DNA from: Aliikangiella marina
GTDB taxonomy: Bacteria; Pseudomonadota; Gammaproteobacteria; Enterobacterales; Kangiellaceae
Length of the DNA stretch: 64,000 nucleotides
Reading direction: 5' to 3'
Assembly (NCBI RefSeq): GCF_007004765.1
Contig: NZ_VIKR01000002.1
Location: 248,001-312,000 of the forward strand
The translations under genes and the position numbers were made by a program. The notes below the pieces were generated by a model. It made no database searches. It was given only the letters and a program-made list of their open reading frames with translations, and was not told the origin of the DNA. Positions 1 through 7,363 of the stretch are shown here, one piece after another (position 1 is the stretch's first letter; every line of letters starts with the position of its first letter).

Positions 1-2
1 CT

Positions 3-56
3 TTGATTACCATCGGATTTATCAGCATCGTTTTAGTTGGTGCCTATTTAGCGTGA
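3..56 (+). CDS. C-terminal end of a membrane protein (partial)
   Basis: Reading frame 3 is open from the window edge and encodes a hydrophobic tail ending in VGAYLA before a TGA stop at 54-56. It looks like the last transmembrane helix of a small transporter or other integral membrane protein. The rest lies outside the window, so the family cannot be named. Confidence 0.5.
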   Translation: MITIGFISIVLVGAYLA

Positions 57-77
57 ACAGATTCAATCTCAATAAGG

Positions 78-152
78 TAGGTCAAAACCCCGTAGGTCAA
101 AAAACTATAGGTCAAAAAACTATAGGTCAAAAACCTGTAGGCCAAAAACCAG
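78..152. repeat. 15-bp tandem repeat, five units
   Basis: Five consecutive 15-bp units begin at 78, 93, 108, 123 and 138. The core is TAGGTCAAAAA followed by four variable bases; the second and third units are identical and the fifth has a T to C change (TAGGCC). The array fills the gap between the upstream gene and dedA. Because 15 is a multiple of 3, the opposite strand reads as a spurious FLTYS-type peptide repeat. Its role is unknown; it may be a slippage-prone spacer or a set of protein-binding sites. Confidence 0.85.
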
Positions 153-188
153 TGAACAAAATTAATTGAGTTAAAGCAGCTAAATAAA

Positions 189-935
189 ATGAATGAATCT
201 ATCCTAACTTTTATTGAACAAAATGCGCAGTGGGCGGCACTCATCATTTTTATCATCGCCTTTATGGAATCGGTTGCCATTGTTGGTTTATTGATCCCTG
301 GTTGGTTGTTACTAGTTGGTGTCGGAACTTTGGTTGGCGCTGACGTGTTGGATTTTTATTCCGTGGTAATCGCCGCGTACTTGGGGGCTGTTATCGGTGA
401 ATATTTAAGTTTCTTGGTGGGTTACCATTATCACGAAAAAGTATTGCGTTGGCGGTTCGTTGCCAAGCATCAAAAAATCATTGATAAGAGTCATGAGTTT
501 TTTGCCAAACACGGAATCAGTGGTGTGTTTTTGGGGCGCTTTTTTGGTCCGACACGTGCGGTTGTTCCATTGTTGGCTGGGATATCAGAAATGCCACAAA
601 AAACATTCTTTTGGGTTAATATAATTTCTGGGATTATTTGGGCACCCGTATATTTAACCCCGGGCATTTTAGTCGGTGCTGCTGTGACTTTAGATGATGA
701 TGCGCGAAACTTTTTACTGTTCGTGATTGGTATGATCACGATTTTTTCAATTGTTGCCTGGAACTATAGTCAGAGTCTAGTTAAACAAATTCGCGAAAAT
801 AAAACTGAAGTGGTTACGGCGATGAAAGCCGGGTTAGCTTGGGCGATTGTACTGACAATCGTTATTGTTCTGATAAACTCCAACTACTGGCCTTTGGTTG
901 GCCAGATAGTCGATGTGGTGATTTCACGGTTTTAA
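189..935 (+). CDS. DedA family membrane protein
   Basis: This 248-residue integral membrane protein belongs to the DedA/SNARE-associated superfamily, whose members include undecaprenyl-phosphate or phospholipid flippases of the inner membrane. Visible family features are an acidic residue in the first hydrophobic hairpin followed by a Gly/Pro turn (MESVAIVGLLIPG, about 27-39) and the signature FLGRFFGPTRAVVPLLAG near 115-132, whose two arginines are essential in studied DedA proteins. The C-terminal 70 residues add helices (about 175-195 and 212-235). It is longer than the roughly 220-residue E. coli YqjA type. It lies after the 15-bp repeat array and converges on phaR. The family assignment is firm; the substrate is unknown. 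Confidence 0.9.
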   Translation: MNESILTFIEQNAQWAALIIFIIAFMESVAIVGLLIPGWLLLVGVGTLVGADVLDFYSVVIAAYLGAVIGEYLSFLVGYHYHEKVLRWRFVAKHQKIIDKSHEFFAKHGISGVFLGRFFGPTRAVVPLLAGISEMPQKTFFWVNIISGIIWAPVYLTPGILVGAAVTLDDDARNFLLFVIGMITIFSIVAWNYSQSLVKQIRENKTEVVTAMKAGLAWAIVLTIVIVLINSNYWPLVGQIVDVVISRF

Positions 936-985
936 TTCTCAAACAAGTGTTTAGTAAGAAAAGGAGTGAATGTCTATTTGGAATA

Positions 986-1429
986 TTAAAGCGCGCTCTT
1001 GCTTTTACTGCTGCTTGATTTAGACCAAGAATCCATATTCTGCTCCGCAATACTTTGCATCAGGGATACAGGATTGGCCCCTAAAATCGTATTCAGTGGG
1101 CTTTTTAGACCTGCCCGTCGTTGCATGAAGTGTTTAATGCTGTGCTCTAAAAAACGGCTCATCATCGCTTGCATTGAATCACCATAAAAACGCACAAACT
1201 CTTTGAGAATTTCAGATGTTAGTAGCGGCTGACCATTGGTTTCTTCTTCTGAAATGATTTGCATCAGTGTACAACGCGTTAAGTCGTCACCTGTCTTCGC
1301 GTCAATAACCTGAAAATCACTGTAAGACATCACCAAGTCTTTAATATCGTTGAGAGTTATGTAACTGCTTATTTTTGTATCGTAAAGTCGTCGGTTGGGG
1401 TACTTCTTGATAACTCGTGTTTCAGACAT
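986..1429 (-). CDS. phaR: polyhydroxyalkanoate synthesis repressor PhaR
   Basis: This 147-residue protein starts with the very conserved PhaR DNA-binding domain (KYPNRRLYDTKISSYITLND, about 9-28), followed by the PHB accumulation regulatory region to about residue 110. PhaR proteins bind DNA and polyhydroxybutyrate, repressing phasin and their own genes until the polymer appears. The tail is Ser/Lys rich. No phaC, phaA or phasin gene lies in the window, so its targets are elsewhere. The gene converges with dedA and shares a 456-bp upstream region with the divergent lipoprotein operon. Confidence 0.93.
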   Translation of the reverse strand: MSETRVIKKYPNRRLYDTKISSYITLNDIKDLVMSYSDFQVIDAKTGDDLTRCTLMQIISEEETNGQPLLTSEILKEFVRFYGDSMQAMMSRFLEHSIKHFMQRRAGLKSPLNTILGANPVSLMQSIAEQNMDSWSKSSSSKSKSAL

Positions 1430-1769
1430 GGTATTTGATCCTTATTATTGTGGCCTACCTACTGTCAGGAAACAGCGCTGAAAGCTTGAGGCAGTATTAT
1501 TATTTTGCTGTTTAATTTTTGTATTTTGCTCGTCGAGTGTAACAAGAACTATTGTTGCATTACAACAAGAAATGCAGCCACATGATATAGACACTTGTCA
1601 ATACCCAAAAAAAAGAAAGCGTCAGATAAATAAAACTAATTGTTATAACAGTGGTTATTTTGACTTTTACCAAGATTTATCTAGACGAGTAACTCATTGT
1701 ATCTTCACAATATTTCATCCCTTTTAGTGGCCCGAAAAAGACCCAATCGACACTTTTACTGCTCCATAG

Positions 1770-1785
1770 TGTGATTTTGTGCACA
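1770..1785. promoter_or_regulatory. CRP-like palindrome
   Basis: TGTGATTTTGTGCACA matches the CRP consensus TGTGA-N6-TCACA with one mismatch in the right half-site. It lies about 35 bp upstream of the predicted -35 box of the lipoprotein operon, where an activator could act. The assignment rests on sequence alone, and no crp gene is in the window. Confidence 0.35.
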
Positions 1786-1819
1786 ATTTGCATAAAGAAA
1801 AACATACTGCTACGCTTAA

Positions 1820-1847
1820 TTGACTAAATTCTGATCACAAAAATAAT
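1820..1847 (+). promoter_or_regulatory. putative sigma-70 promoter of the lipoprotein operon
   Basis: A TTGACT -35 box (1820-1825) is followed after 16 bp by AATAAT (1842-1847), five of six matches to the -10 consensus. Transcription would start near 1854, giving a leader of about 30 nt before the ATG at 1886. The Shine-Dalgarno is GATGGAG. Confidence 0.55.
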
Positions 1848-1885
1848 CCTAAATCAGACAAACAAAAAAGATGGAGTAATAAAAA

Positions 1886-2437
1886 ATGTCTAAGATTATC
1901 AAAACGCTACCTCAATATCTGTTAGCTGTCGCATTCTTGGGGCTTATGGGATGCGGCGAAATGTATGTTCCACCACCACCACCAGCACCGATGCAAGTGC
2001 TAGCACCGCAGCCAATTGAAGGCAATGGTGGCGAGTTTCTCAGTCCATTTACATCTGATGGTGTTACCGCGAAGTGGGTCGACAAAGCGCAGTCTGCAGA
2101 GACTGGCGCAGCAGTTGGTTCTGCCGCTGGTGCTTATGCCGGACAGAAGTTAGCTGAAAACATTCCTTTCTTTGGCAGTATGCTGGGTTCGGAAGTTGGC
2201 AATGCCGCTGGGCGAGAGATTGCTATCCAAGCATCAGGTGGATGGGAATATATCAAAGAAACCAGTGATTTATCCTTCAATTCTCTTCGAGATATGGCTA
2301 TTTGGATGTATGCGAACCATTCATCAAACAAGCATTATGCTGAAGTTCTCACTGCAACTCAGGCTATTTATCCTGACTTGAAAGAGTCTTACTGGTCGTA
2401 TATCCGCTCTGCGCCAGTTAAGCAACCTCAGTATTAG
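1886..2437 (+). CDS. glycine-zipper lipoprotein
   Basis: This 183-residue exported lipoprotein has a lipobox (FLGLMGC) with the modified cysteine at residue 23. A short polyproline stretch (PPPPPAP, about 29-36) follows, then a Gly/Ala-rich segment (about 71-118) typical of glycine-zipper outer-membrane lipoproteins, then a polar C-terminal domain. It is the first gene of a five-gene operon with LpoB-like and YcfL-like proteins. Aspartate does not follow the lipid cysteine (it is Gly), so sorting to the outer membrane is expected. I recognise no named family beyond the glycine zipper, and the function is unknown. Confidence 0.75.
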   Translation: MSKIIKTLPQYLLAVAFLGLMGCGEMYVPPPPPAPMQVLAPQPIEGNGGEFLSPFTSDGVTAKWVDKAQSAETGAAVGSAAGAYAGQKLAENIPFFGSMLGSEVGNAAGREIAIQASGGWEYIKETSDLSFNSLRDMAIWMYANHSSNKHYAEVLTATQAIYPDLKESYWSYIRSAPVKQPQY

Positions 2438-2460
2438 TTTTGTTGAATAAGGGACATACC

Positions 2461-3102
2461 ATGAAAAACATTATCCAAACATTTTTGGCGGCTTCGTTCG
2501 TGACATTAATTGGCTGTGGCGGCGGTTCATCAGTGAATTATGAGAATGAGCGAGGACGTTCGACTGTCTATGAAGATGCAGGTACAACGGGTCGAGTTGC
2601 TGGTGTTGGCATCGAGTCACAAGATATCGTCAGTATGACTGACCAGATGATGCGTGACATGTTGCAAAACGAAATGCTCATGGGGCGGGATACGCCGCCA
2701 CGAATTGTTATCGATGCGGAAAGTTTTGTTAACGAGTCAATGAATCGTATTAACCTCAATATGCTTACCGACCGGTTACGTATTCAACTAAACCGTGCCG
2801 CACGTGGTCGTTTGATTTTTATTAATAATCACGTGGCCGGACGAATTGCTAAGGAGCGAGAACTCAAACGAACGGGAATGACCGATGGCGGTACGATTCG
2901 TAAGACTCAAGCCATGGCAGGGGTTGATTTCTTTTTAAGCGGTCGAATTACTTCACAAAACGCTGTTGACTCCAATTCAGGAGAGACCAGTCGCTTCACA
3001 CAGATTATCTTTGAGATGACGGATGCCGAAGCTGGATTTGGTATATGGGGTGGTATGTACGACTTCAAGAAAACAGCCCAAGATAATATTATTTATCGCT
3101 AG
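2461..3102 (+). CDS. LpoB-like penicillin-binding-protein activator lipoprotein
   Basis: The start is placed at the ATG at 2461 (213 residues) because it follows an AAGGG ribosome site and gives a clean lipoprotein signal with lipobox TLIGC (Cys19); a TTG frame at 2440 would add seven useless residues. The mature part matches the LpoB/PF13036 pattern: a D-x-S/N-rich start, a middle part with RLRIQLNRAARGRLIF, and a C-terminal IFEMTDAE plus W-G-x-MYDFKK block like the LpoB ending. LpoB activates PBP1B from the outer membrane in E. coli. Adjacent ycfL- and COG3014-like genes support the call. No PBP gene is nearby. Confidence 0.8.
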   Translation: MKNIIQTFLAASFVTLIGCGGGSSVNYENERGRSTVYEDAGTTGRVAGVGIESQDIVSMTDQMMRDMLQNEMLMGRDTPPRIVIDAESFVNESMNRINLNMLTDRLRIQLNRAARGRLIFINNHVAGRIAKERELKRTGMTDGGTIRKTQAMAGVDFFLSGRITSQNAVDSNSGETSRFTQIIFEMTDAEAGFGIWGGMYDFKKTAQDNIIYR

Positions 3103-3111
3103 GCATTTCTT

Positions 3112-4335
3112 ATGAAGTTGTTAATCATGAATATTGCGGCAGCATTGACTGTCGCATTGTCGATCATGGCGTGCGGTGGTCCCGGCATTCAACGAGTCAA
3201 TCCAATATCGGCGAACGAACTTGGTGAGTTTGCGGATAAGCCAGCACCGCTTCGTCCCTATTATGTCAAGCTTAAACGTTCTGGGCGTCACAACGCAGTT
3301 CTGCATAGTATGGAGTTGGGGGTGGCAGCCATGTACCTCAATGAACTTGATATTGCTGAGCAAGCGTTTGACCAAGCGTTATCGGGCATCGAAACCATAT
3401 ACACCGATGATAAGTTCGCATTAGAGGCAAGATCCTTATGGCATAAAGAAGGCCGTAAAGATTTTAAAGGCGAGCCTTATGAACGTTCCATGGCCTACTA
3501 TTATCGCGGTTTACTGTATTTAATGCGGGGTGATTATGGTAATGCGAGAGCATCATTTGAAGGCGGCATTATTCAAGATGCGTTTGCCGAAGAGGAGCAA
3601 AACCGAAGCGATTTTGCCTCGTTGATGTTTTTGAGTGCTTGGAGCGCTCAAAAAATGGGCTCGACTAATCTTGCTGAGCAGGCTTATCAAGAAGTCGAAA
3701 GAATTCGCCCTGATTTTGTTCGTCCGAACCCGGACGATAATCTATTGCTGATAGCCGAGACAGGCAAAGGTCCAAGAAAACTCGCTGATGGTGTCGGTCA
3801 TTGGGAGCTCGTTTTCAGACGCGGCAAAAAGTTTAATGACAAGTATGCCAGTTTTACGGTTAATGGAAAACCAATCGAAGCGATTCCAACCGAAGATGTT
3901 TACTATCAAGCGACCACTCGCGGTGGTCGTCCTATCGATGGTATCGTGAAAGGTAAAGCTAATTTCAGGAAAACCTCTGGCAACATTGCGACCTCGACCG
4001 CGCAAATCTCCGAATCTGCTGTTCACTACAGTGCATTAACGGGGAGCGGTGGCGCTCATAATGTCGCAGGAGCATTTGCCGCTTTATCCGTTGTTTCACT
4101 CGCTTTGTCGAGTAATGTTGAGTCCGAAGCTGATACTCGGTATTGGTCGTCTCTACCCGATGTGGTGAGTTTTGCTACGACAAAAGTTGATCCAAGTAAC
4201 GTTAATATCGATGTCAGTTTTATGGATATTAACAAGCAGCCCGTACAGTTACCTAAAGTAAACCCTATTACGGTTTTTGATAATAAACAGGTCGGGATTG
4301 TTTGGGCGCCTAGTCGCGTTCGTTCAAAATTGTAA
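3112..4335 (+). CDS. COG3014-like lipoprotein with TPR-like N-terminal half
   Basis: This 407-residue lipoprotein has its lipobox (LSIMAC) ending at Cys21. Residues about 60-205 form helical repeats resembling TPRs (a YRGLLYLMRGDYGNARASFE pattern and AEQAYQEVERIRPDF). The C-terminal half is a beta-rich domain interrupted by a hydrophobic Gly/Ala stretch (about 300-332). Length and neighbours match the uncharacterised COG3014 family, which often sits beside LpoB and YcfL. It may serve as an outer-membrane scaffold. The start at 3112 gives a standard signal peptide; ATG 3127 would also serve. Confidence 0.75.
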   Translation: MKLLIMNIAAALTVALSIMACGGPGIQRVNPISANELGEFADKPAPLRPYYVKLKRSGRHNAVLHSMELGVAAMYLNELDIAEQAFDQALSGIETIYTDDKFALEARSLWHKEGRKDFKGEPYERSMAYYYRGLLYLMRGDYGNARASFEGGIIQDAFAEEEQNRSDFASLMFLSAWSAQKMGSTNLAEQAYQEVERIRPDFVRPNPDDNLLLIAETGKGPRKLADGVGHWELVFRRGKKFNDKYASFTVNGKPIEAIPTEDVYYQATTRGGRPIDGIVKGKANFRKTSGNIATSTAQISESAVHYSALTGSGGAHNVAGAFAALSVVSLALSSNVESEADTRYWSSLPDVVSFATTKVDPSNVNIDVSFMDINKQPVQLPKVNPITVFDNKQVGIVWAPSRVRSKL

Positions 4336-4349
4336 GTTCAGGAGTTGTT

Positions 4350-4823
4350 ATGCTGAAAAAAATTTTAATGCTTTTCGTGGCGGTTTGTGTAACCGCCATG
4401 ACATCCTTATCCGCTGATGAGGTCAAAGTTAATGGTCGAGACTATGTTGAGCGTGACGCGCCAACGGGTATGAATACAGTCAAGTTTATTGACTTTAGTT
4501 TGCAGAGAACGAAAGAGAAAAAACGTCGTTGGTCAAAAAAAACGACAACCAAAAAATATATTCGTATTGGTGTTGAGTCCGAAGGTATTCGAATGAACCG
4601 CATCGGCAACCCTGAAGTTTGGACACTGCTTAGAAACTATACCGACTATGACTATTTCCTCGAAGCACGCGTGCAGTTTTTTGATGCACAACAAATCCCT
4701 TCGGAGCCACAATCAGCTTGGCGAAAAATATCGATCCCGAAAAATGCTATAGGAACTTATAAAGAGTTTGGTACTAATCCGGATAGTGTTTATTACGTGG
4801 TGGAAGTACGGGAGGTACGATAA
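4350..4823 (+). CDS. YcfL-like periplasmic protein (DUF1425)
   Basis: This 157-residue protein has an N-terminal signal peptide (residues 1-22, ending SLSA). Its mature domain contains the DUF1425/YcfL pattern NPEVWTLLRNYTDYDYFLEARVQFFD followed by a Trp and a conserved basic/aromatic C-terminus. E. coli ycfL lies directly beside lpoB (ycfM), which is mirrored here. No lipobox cysteine is visible, so it may be soluble in the periplasm, unlike E. coli YcfL. The stop codon overlaps the next start by one base (TAATG). The function of the family is not established. Confidence 0.8.
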   Translation: MLKKILMLFVAVCVTAMTSLSADEVKVNGRDYVERDAPTGMNTVKFIDFSLQRTKEKKRRWSKKTTTKKYIRIGVESEGIRMNRIGNPEVWTLLRNYTDYDYFLEARVQFFDAQQIPSEPQSAWRKISIPKNAIGTYKEFGTNPDSVYYVVEVREVR

Positions 4824-5713
4824 TGCCTTCTAAAACATTTCTGATCAAAAGTCTGCTCGCTGCCACCATGTTTTCATCCTGTTTCTCTGTCACTGCTGCG
4901 GAGCTTCCCGGTGGTGCCCCAATGATGGTGCAACCTAAAAACCAAAAAGATGTAAAGATGCCATCAGTCGACGAAGTTCGGTCGGTGATTGGTACTGAGT
5001 TTTCAATAGCTTATGAAAGGGCTGGTACGCCTAAAATCGCGATATTTTGGAACCGTAAATTTGATGATCAATTGAGCGAATGGGATGCGATTTTTCGTCG
5101 AAGTATCACTGGCGAACAAGCGGTAAAAGCGCAAGATAAGTTTGAACCTCAAGGTGGCGATGATCCCGCTTATGAGAGAAATGTGGTCGGTGGGCAGAAA
5201 ATTGTTGCAGCAGAGTACATTGAAAGAAAAGCGCCGAAACAGCGTCGATCGGGAATGAACGAATCAAATTCTTTTGAGTTTTCCAGTGGTTATGTGGAGC
5301 CTTTTTTAACTAAGAAAGTCGCTATTATTGATCGCCAAGCTATTATGCGTTTGGTGCAAAGAGATAACTCGCGTGAAGCGGGCACCGAACTTATTTCTGA
5401 TTTTCAGAAGATCGAAACGGATGCGTTGATCGGTTATGCTGACTATTTAGCTGAAATTCTTCTAACGCCAGATTCGTCGGCAGATACCGGTTGGAGCTTT
5501 ATGGTGACAGTGAAAGCGGTTAGTAATGGGCAAGTGGTCGCGATGTTTAAATCGGATGGTAACAACCCAATGGATCCAAACGCCAAAGCGAAATGGGTTG
5601 CTGCTGCTGAAGGTTTTAGAAAAGTCACACCACAAAGACAAATAGGCACACCGACAGACGTTGGTCGCCAGTTAGCTTACGAGACTATGCAAAAGCTATC
5701 CGCGATTTGGTAG
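4823..5713 (+). CDS. exported protein, possibly CsgG/LpoB-like fold
   Basis: This 296-residue protein has a signal peptide (about residues 1-26, ending SVTAA). A GGAGG ribosome site lies within the end of the ycfL-like gene. The mature part has a strand-helix pattern seen in CsgG/TolB-N/LpoB domains: KIAIFWNRKF near residue 70, KKVAIIDRQAIMRLVQRD near 168, DALIGYADYLAEILL near 198 and a strand pair containing WSFMVTVKAV. That comparison is by eye and only suggestive. It is the last gene of the envelope operon before a terminator. No specific function can be assigned. Confidence 0.65.
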   Translation: MPSKTFLIKSLLAATMFSSCFSVTAAELPGGAPMMVQPKNQKDVKMPSVDEVRSVIGTEFSIAYERAGTPKIAIFWNRKFDDQLSEWDAIFRRSITGEQAVKAQDKFEPQGGDDPAYERNVVGGQKIVAAEYIERKAPKQRRSGMNESNSFEFSSGYVEPFLTKKVAIIDRQAIMRLVQRDNSREAGTELISDFQKIETDALIGYADYLAEILLTPDSSADTGWSFMVTVKAVSNGQVVAMFKSDGNNPMDPNAKAKWVAAAEGFRKVTPQRQIGTPTDVGRQLAYETMQKLSAIW

Positions 5714-5739
5714 CGGATGAGTCTCATCAGTAATCCAAG

Positions 5740-5770
5740 AGCCAGTTATACGACTGGCTTTTGAGTTTTT
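5740..5770 (+). terminator. Rho-independent-like terminator after the envelope operon
   Basis: The stem AGCCAGT (5740-5746) pairs with ACTGGCT (5753-5759) across a six-base loop and is followed by TTTTGAGTTTTT. It lies 27 bp after the last stop of the envelope operon and separates it from the Hsp70 operon. Confidence 0.7.
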
Positions 5771-5838
5771 AAAACATCGGTACAGTCGTTCCGCTATATG
5801 TTTTAGAAGAGAAAATAATTCTAATAAGGGTAGTATCA

Positions 5839-7338
5839 ATGTATCGGTTGGGTATTGATTTAGGCACCACCAATACACTTGCAGCTTATGTGAACAATAA
5901 CAATACGCCGGAGCTAATCCCCGATCCGCGTTTTAGCGATGTTTACATTACACCGAGTGTAGTCCATGTCTCTGCAAACGCTTGCGTTGCAGGGGAGTCT
6001 CTCGAACGTATTCTTGCTGCAAACAATCAACTCTCTGTTACGCGAAATATAAAGCTTTCTATGGGGCAAGATCGTTCTGTATTTACTCACACTGATCAGA
6101 GTAATTGGACACCCGAAGCAATATCTAGCCTGTTATTGAAGAAAGTCAAAAAAGATGCAGAGTTAAAATTAGGTACGCAAATATCTGAAGCGTTAGTGGC
6201 TATCCCCGCGAATTTTGATAGTAGTCAAAGATTAGCGACTCAAGCAGCGTCAAAAATGGCTGGCTTTTCAAAAGTAGAATTGGTTGAAGAACCGGTCGCA
6301 GCTGCGGCGAGTTATTGCTTTAGTTCCGATCAAAAAGAACAGACTATTTTTGTTTATGATTTAGGCGGTGGAACCTTCGATGCGACAGTGATCCACTCGT
6401 CGGCAGACGGACTATACACACTCTCTACGATCGGTTCAAAAACTATCGGTGGTAAATATTTCGATGAGTTAATTGTTAATGAGCTCATCCAATTATATAA
6501 AGCAACCTTTGGTACCTCTCGGTTTTCGACCGGTGCTCTTGAGGTCTTAAGGCAGTTTGCAGAGGAGTCAAAAGCGAAATTGTCTACTCGAAAAATGCCG
6601 ACTATCAGACAAAGTTTATTAATCGATGGTAATGTTCTTGATGTATGTTTTACCTATCAGCATTTAAGTAAACTCGTTTACCCTCTACTTGATCAAACCA
6701 TGGAGCTTTCTCATAAATGCGTTCAAGATGCCGGTTTGAATTGGCAACAGATTGACTCAATTCTCTTAGTCGGTGGTTCGTCACAATTGCAAGCAGTAAC
6801 TGACAAGCTGCACAAGCTAACCGGTAAAGACAAAGAGTCATTAATCTTATATCAGCCTCACGAAGCGATTGCTTTTGGTGCAGCAATATTAGCGAACGGT
6901 GCTCACTCTGAAAGTGGACAACAATTTGAATTAAAACAGCAAATTGCTTCTAACTACCTCGGTCTAAGCACTTACAATCCTGAAACAAAAGAAACTGACA
7001 TTGAATTTTTAATTGAACGGAATACGCCGCTTCCAACGACTGTGTCGAAAACCTTTTATACGAACCGGAGGCATCAAGAAAAAATGTCGATCGAATTGCT
7101 TCAAGCCAAACAAGGCAAAGAGGATGCGGAGCGATTGGGTGTTTTTTCTTTTGGCCCTTTTGCGAATGAACAGGACAATGTTCCCATAGACTTTGAGATC
7201 ACCTATGGACGAGATGGAATAATAAAAGTTGAAGCGATTGAAAAAGAAAAGCAAGTTAAGCTATCTGGCATTGCTAATGTCGAAAACAACAAAAAGTTAG
7301 ATACCGAACTAAATATTGAATCAATTGGGTTTATTTAG
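5839..7338 (+). CDS. Hsp70-family chaperone lacking the C-terminal lid
   Basis: This 499-residue protein has a complete Hsp70 ATPase domain: phosphate-1 loop GIDLGTTNT (5-13), EEPVAAAASY near 150, the phosphate-2 loop VYDLGGGTFD (172-181) and adenosine loop LLVGGSSQ (309-316). Residues about 380-499 fit the beta-sandwich substrate-binding domain, but the protein stops where the helical lid of DnaK would begin. It is shorter than E. coli HscC (about 556), which it otherwise resembles more than DnaK. It is the first gene of a four-gene operon, 25 nt before the giant repeat protein. A J-like domain is found in the fourth gene. ATPase activity is likely; the client is unknown. Confidence 0.9.
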   Translation: MYRLGIDLGTTNTLAAYVNNNNTPELIPDPRFSDVYITPSVVHVSANACVAGESLERILAANNQLSVTRNIKLSMGQDRSVFTHTDQSNWTPEAISSLLLKKVKKDAELKLGTQISEALVAIPANFDSSQRLATQAASKMAGFSKVELVEEPVAAAASYCFSSDQKEQTIFVYDLGGGTFDATVIHSSADGLYTLSTIGSKTIGGKYFDELIVNELIQLYKATFGTSRFSTGALEVLRQFAEESKAKLSTRKMPTIRQSLLIDGNVLDVCFTYQHLSKLVYPLLDQTMELSHKCVQDAGLNWQQIDSILLVGGSSQLQAVTDKLHKLTGKDKESLILYQPHEAIAFGAAILANGAHSESGQQFELKQQIASNYLGLSTYNPETKETDIEFLIERNTPLPTTVSKTFYTNRRHQEKMSIELLQAKQGKEDAERLGVFSFGPFANEQDNVPIDFEITYGRDGIIKVEAIEKEKQVKLSGIANVENNKKLDTELNIESIGFI

Positions 7339-7363
7339 TTTCTATAAAAACTAGGAGTCTAAT

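Larger units (their letters stand above)
1430..1885. other. 456-bp divergent intergenic region between phaR and the lipoprotein operon
   Basis: The stretch is AT-rich and contains no convincing ORF or RNA gene. It must hold the phaR promoter (leftward) and the operon promoter (rightward). Only the rightward promoter and a CRP-like dyad near the right end are recognisable; both are listed separately. Confidence 0.6.

Noticed and set aside
44-280. Minus-strand frame with FLTYS-like repeats near the left end
   Set aside because: Its repeats simply read the 15-bp DNA array, and the frame overlaps the dedA start.
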